Shown: positions 24,103 to 35,424 of the stretch, piece by piece
How positions within the stretch are numbered: the first letter of the stretch is position 1
Layout: every line of letters begins with the position of its first letter
Assembly (NCBI GenBank): GCA_963989385.1
Contig: OZ022507.1
Location: forward strand, 55,191,400-55,255,399
Direction of reading: 5' to 3'
Source: Ctena decussata
Lineage: Eukaryota > Mollusca > Bivalvia > Lucinida > Lucinidae
DNA length: 64,000 nt
The notes under the pieces: model-generated
Told to the model about the DNA's origin: nothing
The model's database searches: none
The model's input: only the letters and a program-made list of their open reading frames with translations
Made by a program: the position numbers and the translations under genes

Positions 24103-24470
24103 TACTGTATTAATCCTATGAAACGCCCTGGGGGCATTGCATTTTGCGGAAAGGGGAGCGTTATTTAGAGCCTTAAGTATAGTAAATTAGCCACTGCCAA
24201 ACTACCCCTATAAACAATATAAAGGCAAAAGGAAGAGGAAGCAGCTCTACTACTTTTGCGTCCCTTTTCAGGAGGATCCAGTCAACTCTTAAAGGAAAGA
24301 ATTTGCTCCTCAAGGAGCAAATTCTTTCCTTAAAGAGTAGACCCCATTTCAAAGAGCTACCTTATCCAGAGAAGCAAACAGGAATGCATGCAAGTTAATA
24401 TGAAATTATTTTCTGAAAAGAGGCAGGGGTGTTTATTAGAATAGGGGCATTTATTGGGATTAATACAGTA
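24103..24470. mobile_element. MITE with TACTGTATTAATCC ends
   Basis: Inverted ends tactgtattaatcctat and ggattaatacagta, bounded by TA as in Tc1/mariner-type MITEs. It contains a nested 'aaagaatttgctcctcaagg' palindrome (24285-24345). It begins 25 bp after the exon 4 donor. Relatives lie at 29264-29595 and 47152-47263. Confidence 0.75.
24235..24400. repeat. Palindrome 'gaatttgctcc..ggagcaaattc' family
   Basis: Arms ggaaagaatttgctcc / ggagcaaattctttcc. The same family occurs at about 29000-29200, 30000-30140, 38611-38870, 39175-39235, 45285-45440, 46955-47000 and 52978-53275. Confidence 0.75.
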
Positions 24471-24789
24471 TGTGGTGTTCATGTCACAAAAATTAGGGGG
24501 TATCCCAGCAGTATGACCCTTCAAGACATCATCTTTATTTGAGCCATAGAGCTAGCTTAGACCTTAAATTACCCTTTAAGCACACTGCAAAGACTCATTT
24601 CAGACTTGGGGCTTACCCAGGCTGATCTGAGTCTCACTTGGCACACATGCCACTTTGTTGGTTTTGTTGTATCCCAGCTCATTTATGAATACAGTATTCA
24701 TGATGCAGTATGAAATGCTAAGGAAAACCTCGATTTTTACAGGATTTTGTCATTCAGATGACATAAGAAAATGTTGTAAGACAACAGGT

Positions 24790-26460
24790 GCTCATTGATG
24801 GTGATATGGGAAAATTAATATAGAGGCCAGTGCCATTGTGATATGAGAAAACGATACAGTTTTGAAGTTGGCATATCAATAGCTGTTCAGTCACTCTTAA
24901 CCGGTGGAGCTAGGGGAGAAATAATATTGAGATCAATGACATTTTGACGTATGAGAAAATTGCATCTTTTTTGGTACAATAGAAGTACTTCAGTCATGAT
25001 TGACCAGTGGGGATATGGGTGATACAATATTGAGATCAACAGCATTGTGAGGTATGAGAAAAATTATAGTTCTTGAATTTGACAATAGTTCTTGAATTTG
25101 GCACATTGTCAGTACTTCAGTGATTATGGACCAGTGGGGATATGGAAGGAAAAATATAGAATCAACAAAATCAGTGCTCCAGATAAGAAAAGGTAACAAG
25201 GATGATTCGTGGACGATTTTCCATATTTTTTCCCATTAATAAGCATGTTGTGATCCCTCATTAGAACTGTCTTGCCAAGACAGTTCTAATGAGGGGTCAC
25301 AACATGTTTTCATTGAAAAATAAGAAAATTTACCTCTGAATTATCCTCAAAACCCAACATTATCAAAAAAAATGCAGCTGTTGGATTGTGTACATCAGCA
25401 GTATACGTCAGTCATGTTTGATCAGTGGGGATATGGGAGAAATGATATTGAGATCAGCACCATGTAAAGGAAGGAGAAAAATTGCAGCTGTTGAATTTTG
25501 CACATAAACAGTACTTCAGTCATGTTGGACTAGTGGGGATATGGGAGAACTAATATTGAGACCAACACCATCGAGTATGAAAAAAATTGCAGCTGTTGAA
25601 TTTTACACATCAGCAGTACTTCAGTCATGTTCCATAAGTGGGTATATGGGAGAAATACCATAATGACCCTAAAATTTCGGACACCTGAAAGTCAGACAGT
25701 TATTGTTCGAAAATTCTTAGAAAGTGGATTTTACCCAGATTGTTGCATCCAAATGATGCTTAGTGAATTTCAAAAATTGTAGACCTTGATTAAACTAATC
25801 CTATAGAAGCAGTTTGATCTGTGTCTACAATGTTTGTTCAAACCTGTCTGTCCAAATATATATAGGGTCGTTACGGTAATTGAGATCAACACCATTGTGA
25901 GGTTGTAGAATAATTACAGCTACTGAATTTGGCACACCAACAGTATTTCTGTCGTGTTGGACTGGATGTAGTAGATATGCTGTTAAGCGGAAGGTTTGAG
26001 AAAACTGCAGCTGTTAAATTTGGTAGTTCAGCAGTATTGAATTTGGTACCTCAACAGTACTTCAGCCATATTTTACTTTTTGGAATAAGAGAGAAATACA
26101 TGTAATATTGAGATTAAGGTTGGAAAGTGACTGTATAGTCCGGACAGGGCTGCTGTCCCCTATTGGCTCCGTGGTCTTGTCCATGGCTCGAACGCGACTA
26201 ACCCGACCTAGGTTTCGTCTATAGTAAGACTCTTCAGGGGTTTCCTGTATAAGATGGATTCTATGATTAAGAATCCAGGGATGCTAGAAATGCTATCCCT
26301 CGCGCTTTATATAGTCCCGAGAAAATTGAGATCAATACCATAGCAAGGTTTGAGAAAGAGAAAAATTACAGCTATGAGAGTTTTGCACATCAGCAATTCC
26401 TCAGTTATGTTGGACCAGTACGAAAATTAAGCATAGACCTTTGTGAGGCTGTTCTTAAAA
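24790..26460 (+). repeat. Decayed tandem array (~105-125-bp unit) with inserted elements
   Basis: Units contain cagtcatgttggaccagtgg ggatatggga, ttgagatcaacaccattg and aaaaattgcagctgttgaat. The array is interrupted by a CAGAGCTC-family MITE (25172-25370), a palindrome ending in ccgtaa/ttacggt (25660-25882) and a segment (about 26130-26325) bounded by tatagtccgga / tatatagtcccg. Confidence 0.75.
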
Positions 26461-26515
26461 ACTTTTATGTTTGCTGTGCGCTTGTCATTGGTTGTTGTTG
26501 TTGTTGTGTTATTGT

Positions 26516-26682
26516 TTAATGTCCATGGTCAACGGCTATGGTCATGTCAGGACGGTCAGTTAGCCTAACCACGCTATTCCTGGGCAGGCTTAGACGTACT
26601 AAGTGTACATACTTTCGCCAGTAACTGACAACTGCCCTTCTTGAATCAGCGGAATGAGAAACGAAAGTATGTGGCCAGAACG
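26516..26682 (-). mobile_element. SINE body lacking its tRNA head
   Basis: On the - strand it begins tctggccacatactttcg and reproduces the body of the 8005 SINE (aaagtatgt pair, ggcagttgtcagttact, ggttagg..actgacc). The tRNA part is missing except the last acceptor bases. A GTT/GTTATT tract flanks its tail. Confidence 0.85.
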
Positions 26683-27257
26683 TAGGTAGGTATTTTATAT
26701 ACAGCTGCCAGAAGGTAATTATAGTATGTAAAGGCATTTGCACTCAGTAAAATAAGACACATCTATGAAAAGCTTCTATGTCTAAAAATCACGATTGAAA
26801 TAGTTACTGGGATGGAAAATAATAGAATTCTGCACAATTGAAATTGTTACAGGGATAGAAAATAAGAGAATTCTGAACCACTTATTTGTTAACAATTTAT
26901 TTTTTCTGATTCTGAGTATATACATAATGTTATCACAATAGTTTGGTATGGTCTCAATGGATATAATACTGATGAAAACTGTCAAGAATATCTCAGAAAA
27001 TATTTAACACTTCAGGCATCAAAACAGGGCTCGGCCTAGAGAGCAATTTCGGAGAAATAGTCACCCTAAGCTGGCTTACTTCTCCCTATTTTGAGCTGAG
27101 GGAGAAGTGAAAATGTATAGAACATATAAGGAAATCCAAAATTTGGACCAAAACTTCTCCCTAAAGTCCAGAAAATGTTGCAAAACTTCTCCCAGTCTGA
27201 AAGCTTTAGGATGAACCCTGCAAAAGTAAAAAATAGTTGAACTTGCAAACAGCATAT

Positions 27258-27402
27258 ATTATGAGCCGCCTCATCTGGATCTATGCTGTTTAATCTCTAG
27301 TATTTGACTTCTTAATATGATATATATCTTGGGAAAAACATTTTTTTGAAATTTTTCAGATGTACATTTTGTTGTCTGCTTTTTTGGCGCTTTAAGGGTT
27401 AA
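27258..27402. repeat. 'GGCGCTTTAAGGGTTAA' foldback family, half copy
   Basis: It contains gagccgcctcatctggatct and ttggcgctttaagggttaa, matching the complete palindrome at 38262-38472. Other partial copies lie at about 36005-36190, 46205-46360 and 47890-47945. Confidence 0.65.
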
Positions 27403-27994
27403 AACAACTGAAAACAAGTACTTTACAACAACTGAAAACAAGTACTTCACACTGAAACTATTTAGGTATGGATTTTGAGCCTCGACAGGCATATAAGAGC
27501 CTTTGATGGGCCTTAGCCACAGACAAAAAATCTTTCTGAGAATAAAGAACCCATCATATGCATTTAGTCCAGATGAATAGTTCTCACCTTGGGATGTTTG
27601 TTTGGGTGGTAACTTCTCCCAACAAAATGTTTGATGTCAGCTTCCACTGTTAAACAAAGTAGTGTGGTTTCTTTAAAAATTAAATTGTCCACTTGCTCTT
27701 ATTTCACCAGCAGTGTAAGTGAGAAAAATTCAGTACCAGTCAGACTTTAGCAAAACCCGAGTCAGATAACAGAACACGTTATTCTCTATTTTTTATTGAT
27801 ATAGAAGTTCTTGACAGTTAACATCATCAAACATGATGCTGTGTATGATTTAATGAGCTTGAAACATACATTCTCACAGAGCTGTAGATACTAGGACTAT
27901 TTTATAATAACTCTGCCATGTTTTTTATATCTTGATAAAAACATATGTTGCGGCCCCTCATTAAAACTGCCTATATGTGATTGAGAAAAAACAT

Positions 27995-28233
27995 ATGAGC
28001 CACGACATGAGAAAACCAACAAAGTGGTTGTGCGCCCAGCGCAGACTTAGATCAGCCTGGGCATCTGCTCAGTTCGAACAGACACTCTGACAAGCGCTTA
28101 AAAGGAAGCTAAGAGTCAAAGCTACCGCCATGCGGACAGCGAAGACTCTGATCAGACTGGGTGAATGTCCAGGCTTATCTGAGTCTGTGCTGGGCGCACA
28201 ACAACTTTGTTGGTTTTCTCATGTCGCGGCTCA
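27995..28233. mobile_element. Foldback MITE, TGAGCC family, copy 2
   Basis: Arms tgagccacgacatgagaaaa / ttttctcatgtcgcggctca; TA lies on both sides. Confidence 0.88.
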
Positions 28234-28241
28234 TATACGTG

Positions 28242-28420
28242 TAGTCAAACCTTTCTTAAGAGGTCACTGTATTAAGGGGCCACATGTCTTTAGCAGCCAC
28301 TTTTCTTGGATCCCCTTAACCAAATCACAGTGCGAATGAACCTGTATTAAGAAGTCACCTGTTCAAAGCAGCCAATTTTAGTTTGTCCAGTAAGGTGACC
28401 CCTTCAAGCAGGTTTGACTA
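28242..28420. mobile_element. 'CAGTCAAACCTG' foldback family copy
   Basis: Ends tagtcaaacctttcttaaga and caagcaggtttgacta; internal aacctgtattaagaagtcac matches 62534-62711. Confidence 0.75.
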
Positions 28421-28491
28421 TGCTGTTGTCCTTCATTAGAATCACCTCAGTATGGGGTCTGATGATGTGCCACAACATGTATTTTATCAAA

Positions 28492-28729
28492 TGAGCCGCA
28501 ACACGAGAAAACCAACAATGTGGTTGTGCGCCCAGCGCAGACTCAGATCAGCCTGGGCATTCGCCCAGTCTGATCAGACTCTTTGCTAAGCGCTTAAAGG
28601 GTAGCCAAGGGACTAAGCTACCTTCATGCGGACAGTAAAGACTGTGATCAGACTGGGCGGATGCCCAGGCTGATCTAAGTCTGCGCTGGACGCACAACCA
28701 CATTGTTGGTTTTCTCGTGTTGTGGCTCA
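28492..28729. mobile_element. Foldback MITE, TGAGCC family, copy 3
   Basis: Arms tgagccgcaacacgagaaaa / ttttctcgtgttgtggctca with the usual agctaccttcatgcggacag centre. Confidence 0.88.
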
Positions 28730-29263
28730 AATATTCACAGAAAAATCATTAAATGCTCCTTTAATACGTGGTCCACAGCTCTTATTTGAGTAAAAACATT
28801 ATGCTAGTGAAAGTACAATCTCATTAGGCCTTTAGAAGAGAGTTGAAAGAATCCTAAATATTCTGACATTTGGGTTTCTACTCAGTGCAGTCCCTGATCA
28901 GACTGCTCCTGACTTAGGAGCAGTCTGATCTGGGTTTGTACTGTAGCGTAGGTATTTATGTCAGCATATTTAAGGGTAAATGGTACATAATCTGTAACAT
29001 TTAAGGAGTATGGGTGCACTGCCATGTTTTCCTACATTTTTTTTTCAAAGGGAGATAACTTTCATGACTTCTTGTTTGCCTCCTGGACGACTAAGCCTTT
29101 TCAAAATGGGGTCCAAGACTTTGTTCCTCTTCGAGAAGAGAGATATATGACAATGATAGAGTTGCTTTCCTTTAAAGTGTAGCCATTCACCTTAAATAAC
29201 CCCTTCTACCAGCATATGTAGTGTAAAAATGTAACAAAGGATGTTCTTGGAACTTACATACTG

Positions 29264-29595
29264 TATTAATCCTATTAAACACACAGGGTGTTGCATTTCT
29301 TGAAAGGGGAATATTATTTAGAGCCTGAAGAGTAAGACATCAGCAACTTGCCAATTGCTTCCAAGAAACAGTGGTAAGTGTTTTTTTTAACCATGTATAA
29401 AAATCATAACTGCAGTGATAGGTGGCACTGCATGAAAAGCCTCATGGAGCATGATGATGTGAGGTAACTACAATATTGAAGATTTTCTGCCTGAAATTTT
29501 ACAATTTTGGCATGTTAGTATAATATTATTTCTAAAGAAAGAGGGAGAGGGCATTGCTTAGGATTTATTTGGCATTTATTAGGATTAATATGGTA
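29264..29595. mobile_element. MITE with TACTGTATTAATCC ends, copy 2
   Basis: Begins tactgtattaatcctattaa and ends catttattaggattaatatg; matches 24103-24470. Confidence 0.7.
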
Positions 29596-29762
29596 AATTA
29601 GTTTGCATAAATCATGCACTGACTCAGAGCATTTGTTGCGAAATTCTGGTTTAACTGTGAAAAGCGGAGTTGAAGACTTTGCTACTATCATAGCTGTTTG
29701 ATACTGGTTCCCAGCCAGAACGGAAGTGGTAGGAATTGGTATCTAAAAGTTATACAAGGCCA

Positions 29763-29942
29763 GGCCCAAAGGTTATAAAACTTCAGAAGATTCTCAAACC
29801 CAAAATAAAGCACACTGATTGGCTGCTTCCGTGCGTGTGCTCGGAAGCAGCCAATCAGTGTGCTTTACACTCTCGGAAGCAGCCAATCAGTGTGCTTTAT
29901 TTTGAGTTTGAGATTATTCTCTCGTTTTATAACCTCGAACCC
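29763..29942. mobile_element. Foldback MITE, 'attggctgcttcc' family, copy 2 with duplicated core
   Basis: Same arms as 19348-19494, but the segment cggaagcagccaatcagtgt gcttta is tandemly repeated on the right arm. Confidence 0.85.
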
Positions 29943-30179
29943 AGACTTTATCTGTAGGGTTATATACAACTTATGGTGAATGGATTCACTAACAGGAGAA
30001 GCAGCTCTGCCATTTTCATTATTGCCTCTTCTCAACTTGAAGGAATGAATTTGCTTCCCTAAGAGCAAGAAAATACCTCATTTCAGAAGGGCTTTTCTGT
30101 CCAGAGAGGCAATTTGGAAGCAATTAAAATTATCTCCCTTTGTAAAAATGGCAGAATAACATGGAGGTGTATCCATATA

Positions 30180-30496
30180 CACAGGGTATAATTGATTCCT
30201 GCAGAGACTGTACATCATATATGGCTTCTGCTGAGACTGTCCGCGATCTCTTGCTTCCTGCAGGGACTACTGTTCTCGAAAATTGGCTTTCTGCCGAGAC
30301 TGTCCACATGACTCTGCTTCCTGCTGAGAGTCTTGGGAGGAAGCAGAATCACATGGACAGTCTCTGCAGGAAGCCATTTATCATGTACAGAAGTCTCGGC
30401 AGGAAGCAAGAGATTGCGGACAGTCTCGGCAGAAGCCAAATATGATGTACAGCCTCTGCAGGAAGCGAAAATTAGTGGAATCGATTATACCCTGTG
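30180..30496. mobile_element. Palindromic element with CACAGGG ends, copy 1 (ATATA duplication)
   Basis: A 317-bp foldback with ends cacagggtataattgattcc / ggaatcgattataccctgtg, and atata at 30175-30179 and 30497-30501. The interior carries repeated cgagactgtccgc and gcttcctgc blocks in both orientations, which create spurious open frames. No transposase. Confidence 0.92.
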
Positions 30497-30540
30497 ATAT
30501 ACCTCAAATGTAACTCTGACTGTAAAATAAACAAATTAAA

Positions 30541-30774
30541 CCGCGACACGAGAAAACCAACAAAGTGGTTGTGCGCCCAGTGTAGACTCAGATCAGCCTG
30601 GGCATCCGTTCAGTCAGATTAGACTGTTCGTTGTGAGCTTAAAGGCTAGCTAAGGGTCTAAGCTTCTTCCATGCGGACAGCAAAGACTCTGATCAGACTG
30701 GGCGGATGCCCAGGCTGATCTGAGTCTGCGCTGAGCGCACAACCACATTGTTGGTTTTCTCGCGTCGCGGCTCA
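30541..30774. mobile_element. Foldback MITE, TGAGCC family, copy 4
   Basis: Arms ccgcgacacgagaaaaccaa and inverse to gcggctca; the leftmost TGAG is missing. attaaa is found on both sides. Confidence 0.85.
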
Positions 30775-31045
30775 ATTAAACAGAAGCAAAAGCAGAATAA
30801 TGCTCATTGTCAAAGTAATACATATAATTCTAAATGAAACTAAATATCAACACTGGTAAATAATAAAATGACATTGAAATAGAGAAACTTAACAGAAAAC
30901 AGATTTAAAAAAAAAAAAAACAAGTTTGAAATTGTAAAATGCACACAAGTCATAAATAAATAAAACAAATTCAGTAATATAATTTAGGGTTTGACAGAAG
31001 CAGCTATACTTTTACTGGGTTTCATATAAAACCACATCAGTTTTT

Positions 31046-34000
31046 AGCTCACCTGAGCCAGCGGCTCCAGGGGAGCTTATAGGATGGTAAGGCTCCGTCG
31101 TCCGTCGTCGTCCGTCCGTCCGTCCGTCCGTCATCCGTCAACAATTTCAAATGACTTCTCCTCTGAAACCGCTAGGCCGATTGTAACCAAATTTCATATA
31201 GAGCCTCCTGGGACCTTAGGAACGAAAAGTTGTTCAAACAGTCCTGGTCACATGACCAACATGGCCGCCATGCCCATATATGGTAAAAACCTGAAAAAAT
31301 CTTCTTCTCCAGAACCAATAGGCCGATGGCCTTGAAACTTGATATGTAGCATCGGGTATGCGGGTACTACCAAGATTGTTCAAATTATGACCTTGGGTTG
31401 ACCTTGACCTTTTTTACGGTAAGGTCAAATTTGCTTCCTTATGCTTTTATATGGCAAGATGCTACAACATAAGATACCTTGGAAACTGTTGAAGATTTTG
31501 GGCTAAAAATTGGTATCTACAGTCTTCTTAATGACTACATGAAGATTTACGAGTACAAGAGCTCAAGGTCATTCTCTGACCTTTGACCCTTAACTCTCAT
31601 ATTTTGATAAGTTCTAACAATCTCCTCAAAAGCCACTGGGCCAATTGAAACCAAATTTCATATAGAGCCTTCAGGGGTTGAGGGAACAATAATTTATTGA
31701 TACGGTCCAGGTCACATGACCAACATGGCCACCACGCCCATATATGGTAAAAACCTTTAAAAATCTTCTTCTCCAGAACCAGTTGACTGATGGCCTTGAG
31801 ACTTGGTATGTAGCATTGGGTACTTGAGTACTATCAAGATTGTTCAAATTATGACCTTGTGTTGACCTTGACCTTTTTTACGGCATGGTCAAATATAGGA
31901 AAATGCAAGAACATGAGATTTCATGATAAGTTTTGAAGATTATGGCCTAAAAACTGGTATATACTGTCATCTTAATGGGTACCAGAAGATTTGTGAGTAC
32001 AAGAGTTCAAGGTCATTCTTTGACCTTTGACCCAGAACTCTCATATTTTGACAGTTTCAAACAATCTCCTCAAAAACCACCGGGCCAATTGTGACCAAAT
32101 TTTTTATAGAGCCTTCAGGGGTCGAGGGTATGAAAAAATTTCTAACAGTCCTGGTCACATGACCAACATGGCCACTATGCCTATACATGGTAAAAAGCTT
32201 TAAAAATCTTCTTCTCCAGAACCAATTGACCGATGGCATTGAGACTTGGTATGTAGCATTGGGTACTTGAGTACTATCAAGATTATTCAAATTATGACCT
32301 TGTGTTGACCTTGACTTTTTTTTACAGCAAGGTCAAATATGGGAAAATGCTAGAACATAAGATTTCATGGAAAGTTTTGAAGATTTTGGCCTAAAAATTG
32401 GTATATACAGTTGGTTTTAATGAGGTCATGAAGAATTATGAGTACAAGAGGTCAAGGTCATTTCTTGACCTTTGATCCAGATCGCTCATATTTTGACATT
32501 TTTAGCTCACCTGAGCCAGCGGCTCCGGGGGAGCTTATAGGATGGTAAGGCTCCGGCGTCCGTCGTCCGTCGTCCGTCCGTCCACAATTTCAAACGACTT
32601 CTCCTCTGAAACCGCTGGGCCAATTGTAACCAAATTTCATATAGAGCCTCCTGGGACCTTAGGAACGAAAAGTTGTTCAAACGGTCCTGGTCACATGACC
32701 AACATGGCCGCCACGCCCATATATGGTAAAAACCTAAAAAAATCTTCTTCTCCAGAACCAATAGGCAGATGGCCTTGAAACTTGGTATGTAGCATCGGGT
32801 ACGCGAGTACTACCAAGATTGTTCAAATTATGACCTTGGGTTGACCTTGACCTTTTTTACGACAAGGTCAAATTTGCTTCCATGTGCTTTTATATGGCAA
32901 AATGCCAGAACATAAGATATCTTGGAAACTGTTGCAGATTTTGGGCTAAAAACCAGTATCTACAATCATCTTAATGAGTACGTGAAGATTTATGACTTTA
33001 AGAGGTCAAGGTCATTCTTTGACCTTTGACCCAGAACTCTCATATTTTGACAATTTCGAACAATCTCCTCAACAGCCACTGAGCCAATTGAAACCAAATT
33101 TCATATAGAGCCTCCAGGGGTTGAGGGAACAAAAAATTATTCATACTGTCCTGGTCACATGACCAACATGGCCGCCACGCCCATATATGGTAAAAACCTT
33201 TAAAAATCTTCTTCTCCAGAACCAATTGAACGATGGCCTTGAAACTTGGTATGTAGCATTGGGTACTTGAGTACTATCAAGAATGTTCAAATTATGATCT
33301 TGGGTTGACCTTGACCATTTTACTGCAAGGTCAAATATGGGAAAATGCTAGAACATATGATTTCATGGAAAGTATTGAAGAGTAAGGCCTAAAATTGGTT
33401 AATGCAGATGAGTACATGAAGATTTATGAGTATAAGAGGTCAAGGTCATTCTTTGACCTTTGACCCAGAACTCTCATATTTTGACATTTTCAAACAATCT
33501 TCTCCAAAGCCACTGGGCCAATTGTAACCAAATTTCATATAGAGCCTCCAGGGGTTGAAGGAATGAAATTTTGTTCAAAAGGTTCAGGTCACATGACCAA
33601 CATGGCCGCCACGCCCATATATGGTAAAAACTTTCAAAAATCTTTTTCTCCAGAACCAGTTGACTGATGGCCTTGAAACTTGGTATGAAGCATTGGGTAT
33701 TCCAGTTCTATCAAGAGTGTTCAAAATGATAACCTTGGGTTGACCTTGACCATTTTACGGGAAGGTCAAATAAGGGAAAATGCTAGAACATAAGATTTCA
33801 TGGAAAGTTTTGAAGATTTAGGCCTAAAAATTGGAAAATGCAGTCATCTTAATGAGTACATCAAGATTCATAAGTACAAGAGGTCAAGGTCATTCTTTGA
33901 CCTTTGACCCTGAATTCTCATATTTTGACAATTTCAAACTTCTTTTTAAAAGCCAATTGTAACCAAATATCATATAGAGCCTTCAGGGGTTGAGGAAACG

Positions 34001-34903
34001 AAAATTTCTTCAAATGGTCTGGGTCACATGACCAACATGGCCGCCATGACCATATATGGTAAAAACCTTTAAAAATCTTCTTCTCCAGAACCAGTTGACC
34101 GATGGCCTTGAAACTTGGTATGTGGCATTGGGTACTCCAGTATTATCAAGATTGTTCAAATTATGACCTTTGCTTGACCTTGACCTTTTTATGGCAAGGT
34201 CAAATATGGCAAAATGCTACAACATAAGCTTTCATGGGAATTTTTGAAGATTTTGGCCTAAAAATTGGTATATACAGTCATCTTAATGAGGTCATGAAGA
34301 ATTATGAGTACAAGAGGTCAAGGTCATTCTTTGACCTTTGACCCAGATCTCTCATATTTTGACATTTTCAAACTTTTCCTCAAAAGCCAAAGGGCCAATT
34401 GTAGTCACATTTCATATAGAGCCTCCAGGGGTTGAGGGAACAAAAATGTGTTCAAATGGTCCAGGTCACATGACCGACATGGCTGCCATACCCATTTATG
34501 GTATAAACATTTAATATTTTTCTTCTCCATTTAATATTTTTCTTCTCCAGAACCAATATGCCTATGGCCTTGAAACTTGGTAAGTAGCATGGAGTATTAG
34601 AGTACTTCCAAGACTGTTCAAATGATGACCTTGGGTTCACCTTGACCTTTTTTTGCAGCATGGTCAAATATGGGAAAATGCTAGAACATAAGATTTCATG
34701 GAAAGTTTTGAAGATTTTGGTCTAAAAAATGGTAAATATGGTTGTCTTAATGCGTATTAGCACATGAAGATTTATGAGTACAAGAGGTCATGGTCAGTCT
34801 TTGACTTTTGACCCTAGACTCATATTTTGACAATTTCAGACATAAGAAAAAGCGACTTTGCCAATTGCTCAGGTGAGCGGATCAGGGCCTCATGGCCCTC
34901 TTG
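31046..34903 (+). mobile_element. HINE with two 5' ends and one 3' end
   Basis: A 5' hairpin (agctcacctgagccagcggc tcc) plus GTCCGTCCG tract occurs at 31046 and again at 32504, each followed by ~450-bp tandem units (tcatatagagcctcc, catggccgccacgcccatat atgg, tgaccttgaccttttt, aaggtcattctttgaccttt gacc). The only 3' end is at 34868-34903: ctcaggtgagc, hairpin agggcc-tcat-ggccct, CTTG. Short open frames here are by-products of the repeats. Confidence 0.88.
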
Positions 34904-34980
34904 TTTTTTCTTTTTGTATAAATACCGTTATTATTCATAGAGTACAGAATTAGAAAAAGTTTACACTGCAGAGTTGAGAT

Positions 34981-35194
34981 GTGCAGTTTGACAATATTTA
35001 TTTTGCCATAAGACAGGGAATTTTTCGTCTCAAGAAAAATCTAGATCCTTTGTCAAACATGTCAAACAAATATTTCTCAGAGATTTTCTTGAGTGTTTTG
35101 AAAGTGAAACCCGATCCTATTGCAGAATTACACCAGACTGGTTTAGATATTTGGGATCATTCAACAGTGGGAAAACCCAAGTCTTTTAGCCTAA
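34981..35194. other. No gene recognised
   Basis: A 101-codon open frame begins here but runs into the foldback at 35195, and its translation shows no known motif or splice context. Confidence 0.4.
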
Positions 35195-35421
35195 TTAACC
35201 CATTCCATTCGGGATACCCCTTTAGGGGTATCTGGGCAGACAGTTTGGATCCAGATCAGGCCCCACAAATGTGGGGCCTGATCTGAAATCCAAACTGTTC
35301 CCTGCCTAGACATCATTTCTACAAGAGTAAGTTAGAACAATATTGTCAAAATATTCTCGATTTTTGATGCAGACGACAATTTCAGCAGACGACATAAAAT
35401 ACCCAGAATGCAGTTGGTTAA
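35195..35421. mobile_element. 'TTAACCCATTCCATT' foldback family, copy 1
   Basis: Ends ttaacccattccattcggga and tacccagaatgcagttggtt aa, with an internal hairpin ggatacccctttaggggtat c and a second one around gccccacaaatgtggggc. Copy 2 is at 36727-36898. Confidence 0.75.
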
Positions 35422-35424
35422 TAT

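Larger units (their letters stand above)
27880..28790. mobile_element. Degraded 'CAGAGCTC' MITE broken up by three later insertions
   Basis: Remnants at about 27880-27994, 28421-28491 and 28730-28790 (gagctgtagata..aaacatatgttg, ggtctgatgatgtgccacaa catg, ccacagctctt) together make the family. Inserted between them are two TGAGCC-family foldbacks (27995-28233 and 28492-28729) and a CAGTCAAACC-family copy (28242-28420). Confidence 0.65.

Noticed and set aside
30161..30445. Overlapping frames on both strands reading MASAETVR..LLPAG
   Set aside because: The same frame appears in all four CACAGGG palindromes and on both strands, as expected for a foldback; also at 39412, 41888 and 58739.
31084..34667. 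Open frames with similar translations (MVRLRRPSS.., ..WACWSCDQD..)
   Set aside because: They recur because they read the HINE tandem units in both strands; no splice or coding signature.
34981..35286. 101-codon open frame
   Set aside because: Its C-terminal third is the foldback at 35195, and the rest has no recognisable motif or splice context.
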